From SAR324 cluster bacterium (lineage in GTDB: Bacteria > SAR324 > JACQKK01): a DNA stretch of 40,606 nt. The stretch spans positions 1-40,606 of the forward strand of contig JACZSY010000007.1 of assembly GCA_022573975.1 (NCBI GenBank). Reading direction: 5' to 3'. The position numbers and the translations under genes were made by a program. Below the pieces are notes generated by a model. That model saw only the letters and a program-made list of their open reading frames with translations. It searched no databases and was not told where the DNA came from. The stretch's first letter is position 1. Each line of letters starts with the position of its first letter. Positions 1-7,344 of this stretch are shown here, piece by piece.

Positions 1-62
1 GAGGGGGACGAGGGGGAAATGGGATCGATAAAACCACCACGAGGGGCCGCGCCCGGTCACGG

Positions 63-215
63 CAGACTGAGTCCGGACACCCCCCATCTGTGTAATCCGC
101 GAAATCCGCGGAAGGCTGTTGCAGTTCGCGGTTATCCGTTTTTATCAGTGTAAATCCGTGGCCGCTATTGCAGTTGCAGTTCGCAGTTCAAATCCGCGTC
201 CATCGGCGGTTAATG
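63..215. repeat. degenerate AATCCGYG-type intergenic repeats
   Basis: This non-coding stretch, downstream of the Bax1-like gene, is built of degenerate copies of a short motif of the form ATCCGtGTAAATCCGtGG (near 89-113, 131-161 and 188-213). A second motif, TTGCAGTTCGCRGTT, appears twice (near 119-134 and 173-188). No plausible gene is seen. It looks like repeat debris at the left edge. Confidence 0.45.
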
Positions 216-244
216 CATTTGCAGTCCGCTGTTCCGTCTGGCCC

Positions 245-1621
245 CTATTCAAAAGCCTTCAACGCCTCCAGCACCAGGCTTGGCAACAGGGCGCGCCGGA
301 ACAGCACCGCGCGGGGATTTTCCGCCAGCCGCTCCCGCACGGCGGGCGTGCCCCTGCAGGCCAGCAGGTAGTCGTCCCTCCCGGCCGCGGCGGCCTGGGC
401 CAGCCGGGCCGCCGCCCGCTCCGGGTCGGGGTGGGGAAGATGCTCCAGGTAGACTATTTTGCTTCCGCTGGCGGCCTCGAACTGGAAGTCCGGGGTCAGC
501 ACCCGGTTCCCCGGCAGGGACAGCAGGGCCTCGGCCGCGGCGGCCCGCCAGGGGCCTTTGGCGCGCCGGTTGAAATCCGCTACGAATTTTTGGTGTTCGT
601 CCGTCACCCACTGGCCCTGGTCCGGGTAATGGCTGCGCAGCCGGGGGTCGGGCCGCAATTCCAGCAGATCGGTCCGGACGGGGCCTCCCGGTCCAGCGCG
701 CAATCCCTTGCGGGGAGGCCGGATTTCCGCGCTCAGGGTCCAGTCCTGGGGCCATAGCAGAAGGGCGGGGAAGAAGTTGGCCAGGTTGCGGCCGTGGCGG
801 GCGCCTCCTTCCAGCACGGCCAGCGGGCCGTCCACCACCAGCGCCAGGGCATCGGCCGGGCCGGGCGCCTCCCGGTAGAGCAGGCCGAAGAACTTGAGGT
901 AGCGGAACAACTGGCGCAGCCGTGCCGGCGGCGGCCACCGGGCCTCGATGGTCACCCGCTCGGCATGGGACAGCAGCCCTTGCACCTGGGCCGTGTTGTA
1001 CCGGAACAGCAACGCCTCGGGAGTGACCGGCTCCACGGCGGCCAGCCGCTGGTTTTCCGCCAGGTCGCCGAACATGCCGGCTTCGGTTTCCGCCGCGCCG
1101 AGCCCCGATGGGGCGCCGGCCTGGCGCAGCCAGGATTCCCGCGGAGCGGGTTCGCCCCGCCAGCTTCCCTCCTGCCAGGCCTTGGCCGACAGGTCGAACA
1201 GGCGGTGGCGCAGCGCCAATGGATTGGCGGCCTCAACATTTCCGCCCTCTGGGCCGGGTCCGGCGCCTCCCGGGTCCATTGGGCCGGGGCTGGCGCCGCT
1301 CGGTTGCATTGGGCTGGCGCCCCTGGGTGCCACCGGATCGATGGGCGCATCGCTTCCCCCGGGGCTGGCCCACCCCACCTCGAAGCGGCAGCGCTGAAGC
1401 AGCAGCTTGGCCAGCCCCGCCGCCGTCTTGGGGTGCGGGCCTTTGAGGGGAAAGCCCCGCAGCAACGGCTCCAGATCGCCCCGGCGCTTGCCCAGATGGG
1501 CCTCCGCCAGTTGAACCATCGCCCCGGCGCCATCGAGCAAATAGGCGTCTCCCGGGTCCAGCAGCCTCGGGTGGATGCGGCCTTTGCGGCGGGTGTAGAG
1601 CAGCAGGTCGGCGGTGAGCAT
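245..1621 (-). CDS. DUF790 / Bax1-type nuclease, partner of XPB helicase
   Basis: This 458-aa protein resembles the DUF790 family, whose archaeal member Bax1 is a structure-specific nuclease that binds the XPB helicase and cuts DNA forks and bubbles. What is seen: an N-terminal start typical of the family (MLTADLLLYTRRKGRI), a C-terminal nuclease-like segment with PDFQFE at 377-382 followed by YLEH at 391-394, and a Pro/Gly/Ala-rich low-complexity insert at about 86-133 that I would not expect in the family. It lies 8 nt downstream of the XPB-type helicase gene on the same strand, so the two are almost certainly co-transcribed, and this neighbourhood is the strongest support for the call. Its function in DNA repair is inferred from the archaeal pair. 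Whether the active-site residues are all present could not be checked without an alignment. Confidence 0.82.
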   Translation of the reverse strand: MLTADLLLYTRRKGRIHPRLLDPGDAYLLDGAGAMVQLAEAHLGKRRGDLEPLLRGFPLKGPHPKTAAGLAKLLLQRCRFEVGWASPGGSDAPIDPVAPRGASPMQPSGASPGPMDPGGAGPGPEGGNVEAANPLALRHRLFDLSAKAWQEGSWRGEPAPRESWLRQAGAPSGLGAAETEAGMFGDLAENQRLAAVEPVTPEALLFRYNTAQVQGLLSHAERVTIEARWPPPARLRQLFRYLKFFGLLYREAPGPADALALVVDGPLAVLEGGARHGRNLANFFPALLLWPQDWTLSAEIRPPRKGLRAGPGGPVRTDLLELRPDPRLRSHYPDQGQWVTDEHQKFVADFNRRAKGPWRAAAAEALLSLPGNRVLTPDFQFEAASGSKIVYLEHLPHPDPERAAARLAQAAAAGRDDYLLACRGTPAVRERLAENPRAVLFRRALLPSLVLEALKAFE

Positions 1622-1629
1622 GGCGGGCC

Positions 1630-3108
1630 TCAGCGGTAGGCGTCGTGCATCCTGCGGCGGCGGCTGACGTGTTGTTCCGCCGGCGTGCGGGAGATCACCT
1701 CGTAGAGCACCGCCTCCTTGCCCGGCGCTTTCCGCAGGATGCGGCCCAGCCGCTGTACATGCTCGCGTACGCTGGCCGTGCCCGAGAGCACCACGGCCAC
1801 GTTCACCTCCGGCACGTCCACGCCCTCGTTGAGCACGCGGGAGGTCACCAGGAAGGGCCAGCGGTTGCCCCGGAAGCGCTCCATGATCACCCTGCGTTCA
1901 CTGACCTTGGTCTGGTGGGTGATGATGGGCAGCAGGAAGCGGCGGGAGACCTCGTAAGCGGTTGCGTTGTCGTTGGTGAAGATCAGCACCCGCGAATTCC
2001 TGTGGCGGAAAAGGATGTCCGCCAGGGCCCCGAACTTGGCCTCCGGGGCGAAGGCGATCCGCCGCTGGCGATAGAACGCCTCCAGCGCCCGCCTGCCTTC
2101 CGGAGTGCGCGAGGCGGTGAAGACGAACCGCTTCCAGCCGGCCGCCGAATCCACCACGATGCCGGCCCCTTTGGCGAAATCCCGGTAGACGCCCCTGGCC
2201 TCCGCGTAGTCCGCCCGCTCCTGGGGAGACAAGTCGGCCTCCAGCGTTTCCACGCGGTAAGGGGCCAGCACCCCGCCGCTCAACTCGGCGATGGAAGCGC
2301 GGTAGACCACCGGCCCGGTCAACGGTTTGAGCGCCTCGCCGGTCGAAAAGACGCCCCCCGCCCGGTCGTTCGGCCCGCCACCGGCCCCGCTCCCCCCCCC
2401 GGCGGGTGGGCTGGGCCCGGAATTATCCCTGGGAGCACCGTCGTTTGCAGCACCGTCGTTTGCAGCGCCGCCGATGGTGGCGCTCAGCCCAAGCCGGTAG
2501 GGGGCGATCAACCCGTCGGCGATGCGGGCATACCCCGCGCCGGCCAGATGGTGGCATTCGTCGAACACCACCAGACAGAACCGGTTCCCGAAATGCTCGC
2601 CTTTGCGATAGGCCGAAGCGTAGGTGCAAACCGTGACCGGCTCCAGCCGATGACTCCCGCCGCCGATCACGCCCGGGCGGATGCCAAGATGGGTTTCCAG
2701 CACCGCGCACCATTGGGCCAGCAACTCCAGGGTCGGCACCAGGATCAGCGTGCCCCGCTGCACGGCGCAGATGGCGCGCAGGGCCAGCAGGGTCTTGCCG
2801 CTGCCCGTGGGCAATTCCACGATCCCCCACTTGCCGCGGCTCCAGGCCTCCAGCGCGGCGCGTTGATGCGGATAAGGCTCCGGCAGGCCCGAGGGGTCCA
2901 GCAGCAACTCCGGATAGGCGCGCGCCTCGTCCCGGAAGGCGCTTCCCGCGTGGGTCAGGTGGCGCACCAGGGCCCGGTGATGGATCGCCAGGCCGCGGTA
3001 GGCCCCGATCCGGTCGTCCCAGACCAGATAAGAGGGCGGCCTCCATCCCTCCGGCGCACCTTCCACCACCAGGCTGCCCCGGTCATAGCGAATCGTGAAG
3101 GTGCCCAT
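1630..3108 (-). CDS. XPB-type (SF2) DNA helicase
   Basis: This 492-aa protein is a superfamily 2 ATP-dependent DNA helicase of XPB type. Visible motifs in order: Walker A LPTGSGKT (99-106), LILVPT (121-126, motif Ia), DECH (183-186, motif II), SAT (209-211, motif III), LIFTND (375-380, motif IV), LNEGVDVPEV (426-435, motif V) and QRLGRILRK (452-460, motif VI). The sequence between motif III and the segment LTGPVVYRASIAEL (263-276) carries a low-complexity Gly/Asn/Pro insert at about 213-252, partly made of a 15-bp direct repeat. XPB-family helicases unwind or anneal DNA in repair (and transcription in eukaryotes and archaea). The start has a GGGAG ribosome-binding site 8-9 nt upstream. It is followed after 8 nt by the Bax1-like nuclease gene, which makes a helicase-nuclease repair module likely. 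Confidence 0.9.
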   Translation of the reverse strand: MGTFTIRYDRGSLVVEGAPEGWRPPSYLVWDDRIGAYRGLAIHHRALVRHLTHAGSAFRDEARAYPELLLDPSGLPEPYPHQRAALEAWSRGKWGIVELPTGSGKTLLALRAICAVQRGTLILVPTLELLAQWCAVLETHLGIRPGVIGGGSHRLEPVTVCTYASAYRKGEHFGNRFCLVVFDECHHLAGAGYARIADGLIAPYRLGLSATIGGAANDGAANDGAPRDNSGPSPPAGGGSGAGGGPNDRAGGVFSTGEALKPLTGPVVYRASIAELSGGVLAPYRVETLEADLSPQERADYAEARGVYRDFAKGAGIVVDSAAGWKRFVFTASRTPEGRRALEAFYRQRRIAFAPEAKFGALADILFRHRNSRVLIFTNDNATAYEVSRRFLLPIITHQTKVSERRVIMERFRGNRWPFLVTSRVLNEGVDVPEVNVAVVLSGTASVREHVQRLGRILRKAPGKEAVLYEVISRTPAEQHVSRRRRMHDAYR

Positions 3109-3182
3109 CGGCCGATCTCCCTGCCTGTGAACGCACTAACATCATTCAGCATTCCTCCCAAAATCATAAACGCGGCGTCCAA

Positions 3183-3211
3183 TTGATATTTAAGCCAACA
3201 AAAGGTATAGG
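3183..3211 (+). promoter_or_regulatory. candidate sigma70 promoter of the Sm-like gene
   Basis: TTGATA (3183-3188), a 17-bp spacer and TATAGG (3206-3211) match the sigma70 consensus in 5 of 6 and 4 of 6 positions. The site lies about 75 bp before the small Sm-like gene, in the only AT-rich part of the divergent gap with the helicase operon. It is a prediction by eye. Confidence 0.4.
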
Positions 3212-3286
3212 TTGCGTTGAGGTAAAGTTTCAGCCCTGGGGAGTTCTTTTCTTTGAAATCAACCATTTTCCCAAGGAGTCTATCCC

Positions 3287-3508
3287 ATGGGAGAGCATAA
3301 ACATGAACATCCTCAACGCCATCAGCCCCCGCACGAGGCCGTTCTGCTCAGCAAGATCATTACCGAAAAAAGGCAGATTCGAATTACATTTCTCGATGGG
3401 GACATCCTGATCGATGGATTGCGCTGGCACACCCCTTACCACCTGGGGATGAAGGATGGAAAGGTAATCAACAAATCGGCCATAAAATTTTGGGAGGTTA
3501 TTGATTGA
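3287..3508 (+). CDS. small Sm/Hfq-like protein with His-rich N-terminus
   Basis: A 73-aa protein with a very good ribosome-binding site (AAGGAG at 3273-3278, 8 nt before ATG). Residues about 30-72 (IRITFLDGDILIDGLRWHTPYHLGM, continuing to KSAIKFWEV) have the spacing of a small beta-barrel of Sm type: a first strand ending in FLDG, a middle strand pair, and NKSAIKFWEV where Hfq has YKHAIS. The first 16 residues hold five histidines (4, 6, 8, 12, 16), which might bind metal. The gene is divergent from the XPB-Bax1 operon. It may be an RNA-binding regulator, but the fold assignment is only a resemblance. It could also be an unrelated small conserved protein. That it is a real gene is more certain than its family. 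Confidence 0.65.
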   Translation: MGEHKHEHPQRHQPPHEAVLLSKIITEKRQIRITFLDGDILIDGLRWHTPYHLGMKDGKVINKSAIKFWEVID

Positions 3509-3606
3509 AGGCATGACAAATGCTTTATGTTGATTGATCGCGATACCTGCTCAACCTTTGGGATCGCATTGACTTCCCCTTTTCCATGGGATGGACTGTT
3601 CAGTTT

Positions 3607-3623
3607 ATAACTAATTTAGTTAT
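3607..3623. promoter_or_regulatory. perfect 17-bp palindrome, candidate operator
   Basis: ATAACTAATTTAGTTAT is a perfect inverted repeat (8-bp arms around one central T), 35 bp before the start of the DUF2254 gene, in a short AT-rich stretch. Its size and symmetry suit a dimeric repressor such as a TetR, GntR or MarR protein. No such regulator gene is seen beside it. Confidence 0.4.
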
Positions 3624-3658
3624 CCCGTTCACATTGTTTCAACTTTACCACGCCTATT

Positions 3659-5335
3659 ATGGAACCGGTGCCTTCAAAAAATTCAAACGCCGCCAGGAAG
3701 CCGGATAAACTGGCCGAACGGGACGCCCGCGCGTCGCAGGGCAACCCCGAGGGTTCCCTGTTTAAGAGCTGGGTGCTGCCCTGCTTCCTGATCGGTGGGG
3801 TGGCCATCCTGTCCTATGTGTTTCTGAGGATACTGGACATTTACACCGGAGTGCCGATTGAAAAATTTCTCCATGATTCCCCCGGCAGCGTCTTCTTCCT
3901 GACCAATCCCAAAGACGTGGGGGACGCCATCGGGGGCGTGGCCGAGGTGCTGATCGCCATCCTGGGACTGGTGGTCACCGTCGTCGCCATCGTGGTGCAA
4001 TTGGCCGCCCAGCGCTACACGCCAAAGCTGGTGGAGTTGTTTATCTCGGACTGGATCAATATCTCCTTTTTCGGTTTCATGGTGGTGGCGTCCGTCTACA
4101 GCTTGCTTTTGATCTATTCGACCACCTCGGGATTTCTCCCCTTCTGGGGATCCCTGATGCTGCTGGCGATGACCACCCTCATTCTCAGCCTGCTGATTCC
4201 ATATTTCAGTTACGTGTTCCACTTCCTGACCCCGGAAAACATCATCCGCATCATCCGGCGCAACGCCAACAAGGCCATGAAAAAGGTGTTGGAGACCAAG
4301 CCGAAAAAAGAGGAAGTCCGGCGGCTGCAAAACGAAGTGGCCAACGCCATGGCCCAGATCAGCGACATTGCGCTGAGCGCGGTTTCGCAAATGGACCGCA
4401 GCGTGTCCCTGATGAGCATCCGCTCCCTCAAGGACGTGATGGTGGACCATCTTTTGATCAAGCGCAAAATGCCCGGCCGCTGGTTCGTTCCCGCCAAGGA
4501 TCATTTCCCCGCCATTTCCGCCGACTTCATTCAGGAGCTTTACGTGGGGCGAAACTGGGTGGAAATGAAGGGCTTCCTGGACATGGAGCTCATTTTCAAA
4601 ATGGCCATCAAGGACATGCCCGACGCCGTGAGCGCCATCGCCAACGGCACGAGGATCGCCGGTCTTTACGCCATCAAACTCAATGACCGCCAAGTGCTGA
4701 TGGACGTGATCCAGATCTTCAACACCTTTCTCCGCCACGCCGTCAACGCCAGAAACCCCAAGGCCATTTACAACCTGTTCTACCAATACCGGCAACTGGC
4801 GGAAGCGGTGCTGTCTTTCGACCAGGAATTGGTCGAACGGATCGCCTTTTATTTCAAGTACTACGGACAAATCGCCCAATCCTACAACATTCCTTTGATC
4901 CTGATCACGGCCAGTTTCGACTTGGCCCACCTGCTCAAGCGGGCCTACGAGTTGAAGGTTCCCAATTTGAACGTCCTGATCAATACCTTCCTGGAAATCG
5001 ACGACAACCCGGCCACGCAGGCCAACGAATTCGACCTGCGCAGCGTCCGCAAGGCCCAATTGCTGTTCGCCAGTTTCCTGCAATCACAGGGCGATACCGA
5101 GTTGCTGCAACGCATCGTCGAGGATCTGAAGGTGGAACCCCAGCAACGGATGGAGTCCATCCGCAAGGAAATGATGGCCGTCAAGGACCGCAAGTTCTGG
5201 GAGGTCACCGACCGGGGGGTCGATTTTTTCTACATGGACGATGAACAAAAAAAATATCTCAACCAGTTCTACACCACCCATATCGAACCCCATTTCGCGG
5301 CAAGCGAGCCAGTGCTCAAGGTTCAACAAGGATAG
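3659..5335 (+). CDS. DUF2254 family membrane protein
   Basis: This 558-aa protein is a predicted inner-membrane protein of the DUF2254 family. Four hydrophobic segments are seen at about 38-58, 93-115, 134-154 and 160-186. Between the second and third is QLAAQRYTPKLVELFISD (114-131), which matches the QLAsrqfSPRlL signature that I associate with the family. The remaining 370 residues are soluble, helical and presumably cytoplasmic. The family has no firmly assigned role. The ATG has no clear ribosome-binding site, and a strong palindrome lies just upstream. Flanking genes are on the same strand but unrelated, so it is probably a single-gene unit. Confidence 0.8.
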   Translation: MEPVPSKNSNAARKPDKLAERDARASQGNPEGSLFKSWVLPCFLIGGVAILSYVFLRILDIYTGVPIEKFLHDSPGSVFFLTNPKDVGDAIGGVAEVLIAILGLVVTVVAIVVQLAAQRYTPKLVELFISDWINISFFGFMVVASVYSLLLIYSTTSGFLPFWGSLMLLAMTTLILSLLIPYFSYVFHFLTPENIIRIIRRNANKAMKKVLETKPKKEEVRRLQNEVANAMAQISDIALSAVSQMDRSVSLMSIRSLKDVMVDHLLIKRKMPGRWFVPAKDHFPAISADFIQELYVGRNWVEMKGFLDMELIFKMAIKDMPDAVSAIANGTRIAGLYAIKLNDRQVLMDVIQIFNTFLRHAVNARNPKAIYNLFYQYRQLAEAVLSFDQELVERIAFYFKYYGQIAQSYNIPLILITASFDLAHLLKRAYELKVPNLNVLINTFLEIDDNPATQANEFDLRSVRKAQLLFASFLQSQGDTELLQRIVEDLKVEPQQRMESIRKEMMAVKDRKFWEVTDRGVDFFYMDDEQKKYLNQFYTTHIEPHFAASEPVLKVQQG

Positions 5336-5396
5336 CCAACCACCGGATATCCCCAGACCGGGTATCCGCCCACGATCCATCGCCGCGGACTGATAC

Positions 5397-5882
5397 GTGC
5401 CTGTCGATCCCAACGAGTTCAAAGCCGCCCTCAGCCGCTGGGGGAGCGGCGTATGCGTCATCACGGCCAGCGACGGGGAGGGACGCCTGGGCGGGTTGAC
5501 CGCCAGTTCCTTTACCTCGGTTTCGCTGACGCCCCCCTTGGTTTTATTTTGTCTGGGGCAGGACTCCACCAGCTACGGCGTGTTCGAACGCGCCGGCAGT
5601 TTCGTGGTGCACATCCTCGCCACGGGGCAGGAGCGCCTCTCCGATCTGTTCGCCTCCAAAAGCGACGATAAATTCGAGCGGGTGGACTACCGTGCGGGAG
5701 CAGGCGGCGCGCCCATCCTGTCCGGATGCCTGGCCGTGCTGGAATGTGCGGCCCGGCAGAAAATCACCGTCGGCGACCATTTGATTCTGGTGGGGGAAGT
5801 TCAATCCGCGCTATCTGAAACCTCCGGGGAGGCTGATCCCCTGTGGTATTATGGTGGAGGGTACCGAAGGCTGGCCGATTAA
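5397..5882 (+). CDS. flavin reductase-like (FMN-binding split barrel) protein
   Basis: A 161-aa protein of the flavin reductase-like family, which binds FMN and reduces flavin with NAD(P)H, often for a partner monooxygenase. It shows the typical N-terminus (FKAALSRWGSGVCVITA), the LGGLTASSFTSVSLTPPLVLFCL block at about 31-53 that lines the FMN site, a middle HILATGQERLSDLFAS block, and a C-terminal PLWYYGGGYRRL. The length fits the single-domain family. The start is GTG without a clear ribosome-binding site. There is no monooxygenase gene nearby, so its partner is unknown. The gene converges on ribF, which makes FMN and FAD, but this may be chance. Confidence 0.85.
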   Translation: MPVDPNEFKAALSRWGSGVCVITASDGEGRLGGLTASSFTSVSLTPPLVLFCLGQDSTSYGVFERAGSFVVHILATGQERLSDLFASKSDDKFERVDYRAGAGGAPILSGCLAVLECAARQKITVGDHLILVGEVQSALSETSGEADPLWYYGGGYRRLAD

Positions 5883-5908
5883 TCGCGAACCCGGGGCGCG
5901 GCGGGGGA

Positions 5909-6943
5909 TCAGCAGGCTTCCCCGTGAAATGCGGTGTCCCCATGAAATGCCCTGGCCTGGTCACAGTCCAGGCCGATTTGCCGGGTCAACTCCTCCAGCG
6001 AGGCGAATTTCCGCTCCTCCCGCAATCGGCGCAGGGGGATGACCTCCACAAGTTCCCCGTAAAGGTCCCGCTCAAAGTCGAACAAATGGGTCTCCAGCAC
6101 CGGGGAGGTTCCACCTACGGTCGGCCTGATTCCATAATTGCTGACACCTGCAAGCGTGCGCTCCCCCGCCGTGTTATCCTTCACGATGGCTTGGGAGGCG
6201 TAGACCCCGAAGGGAATCGGGAGCGGGTCCTCCGCCTCCTGGTTGATGGTGGGAAAGCCCAGGGTGCGGCCCCTGCGCTGGCCCAGGCTCACCTTTTCCA
6301 GGATGCTGAAGGGCCGCCCCAAAAAAGCCCGGGCCGTCTCGAAATCGAGCGCGCCCAAGGCGGCCCGGATGGCCGAACTGCTCACTTTGGCTCCATCCAG
6401 GGTGACCTCGGGGAACACCTCGAAATCGAATCCATGATCCTTGCTCAGCTGTTCCAGCACTTCCGCCGATCCGCTCCGGCCCCGCCCAAAATGAAAATCG
6501 TATCCGATCATCAGTTTGCGGATCTGAAAATGCGTGAAAAGGTAGGAATTCACGAACGCCGCGGGGGTGATTTTGGAAAATTCCCTGGTGAACGGAATAA
6601 AATAGGCCGCATCCAGGCCCAACTGTTCGAACAGCCGCAGCCGCATGGCCGAGGTGGTGATCATCGGAGGGGCCTCGCCCCGGATAATGGTCTGGGGGTG
6701 AGGGTGAAAGGTGAGCAGCGCGCTGGCGACACCCATCCGCCCGGCTTCGGCCACCACCCGGCCGATCAGGGCCTGGTGACCCAAATGCACCCCATCGAAA
6801 TTACCGATGGTCACCACCGCCGGGTGGGGACTGGAACGGCCCTCGTGGTTGGTGATATGGATGACGTCCATCGGGCGCGCGGCAGGTGGGTGTGCGAAAA
6901 GCGGTTGAGGGGGCCGGGCATGGGCCGGGCCGGTTCTCTCCAT
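5909..6943 (-). CDS. ribF: bifunctional riboflavin kinase / FAD synthetase
   Basis: RibF phosphorylates riboflavin to FMN and adenylylates FMN to FAD in the cytoplasm. The N-terminal adenylyltransferase domain shows TIGNFDGVHLGHQALI with the nucleotide-binding HLGH, FHPHP, the IGYDFHFGRGRSG loop and VSSSAIR. The C-terminal kinase domain shows GRTLGFPTIN, PFGVYAS, GVSNYGIRPTVGG and ETHLFDF. The length of 344 aa is a little long. An internal ATG at 6871 would give about 320 aa, nearer the usual start just before the first strand. The outer ATG has an AAGGA only 2 nt away, so the start is unsettled. It is divergent from rpoB across a 0.4-kb gap. Confidence 0.93.
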   Translation of the reverse strand: MERTGPAHARPPQPLFAHPPAARPMDVIHITNHEGRSSPHPAVVTIGNFDGVHLGHQALIGRVVAEAGRMGVASALLTFHPHPQTIIRGEAPPMITTSAMRLRLFEQLGLDAAYFIPFTREFSKITPAAFVNSYLFTHFQIRKLMIGYDFHFGRGRSGSAEVLEQLSKDHGFDFEVFPEVTLDGAKVSSSAIRAALGALDFETARAFLGRPFSILEKVSLGQRRGRTLGFPTINQEAEDPLPIPFGVYASQAIVKDNTAGERTLAGVSNYGIRPTVGGTSPVLETHLFDFERDLYGELVEVIPLRRLREERKFASLEELTRQIGLDCDQARAFHGDTAFHGEAC

Positions 6944-7344
6944 CGTCCTTGGGATGCCAGGGAACTGTCAAGAATTTCCCGGTTTTGCACAAATCTTCCG
7001 ATTTTCTGGCAAAATAGGTAAAATTTTCTCTTTTGACCTTGCTCTTAAACTGAAAATTCTGTATATCTTCTTATTTGGCCTGCTTTTTCCGCCGCGCATT
7101 TCCTTAGCTGTAAAAAGCCTTTTTAGCGGGATGCTCAAACTGTTCTCCCCACTGCCGTCAAAATTTGGTCACCTCCAGGCGGAACAAGCTTGCCCGCTTC
7201 CCCCTGGCCCAAATTCGAGTTCTTGCGAAGGTGCTGGCGCAGGCGTTCGTCCACCGGATTTTCGTTCACCCTACCGAGTCTTGCTTCCCGTGTCCTGTAA
7301 CGCGGCCTTCCCCGTGAACCCCTCATTTGCCCTCAAGGAAACCG
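6944..7344. other. AT-rich divergent intergenic region, ribF / rpoB
   Basis: These 401 bp hold no gene I can support. The first half (about 6970-7130) is strikingly AT-rich for this window and contains the likely rpoB promoter. The segment AAAAAGCCTTTTT near 7113 can form a small hairpin. The second half returns to high GC and is presumably the rpoB leader. Where most bacteria have rplJ-rplL just before rpoB, nothing of these genes is present. Confidence 0.6.
7039..7067 (+). promoter_or_regulatory. candidate rpoB promoter
   Basis: TTGCTC (7039-7044), a 17-bp spacer and TATATC (7062-7067) resemble a sigma70 promoter within the AT-rich stretch before rpoB. A better -35 match, TTGACC at 7033-7038, overlaps it but has no good -10 at the right distance. 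A leader of nearly 280 nt would follow. Confidence 0.3.

Noticed and set aside
3230-3514. 94-codon minus-strand frame opposite the Sm-like gene
   Set aside because: The plus-strand gene has a far better ribosome-binding site and promoter.
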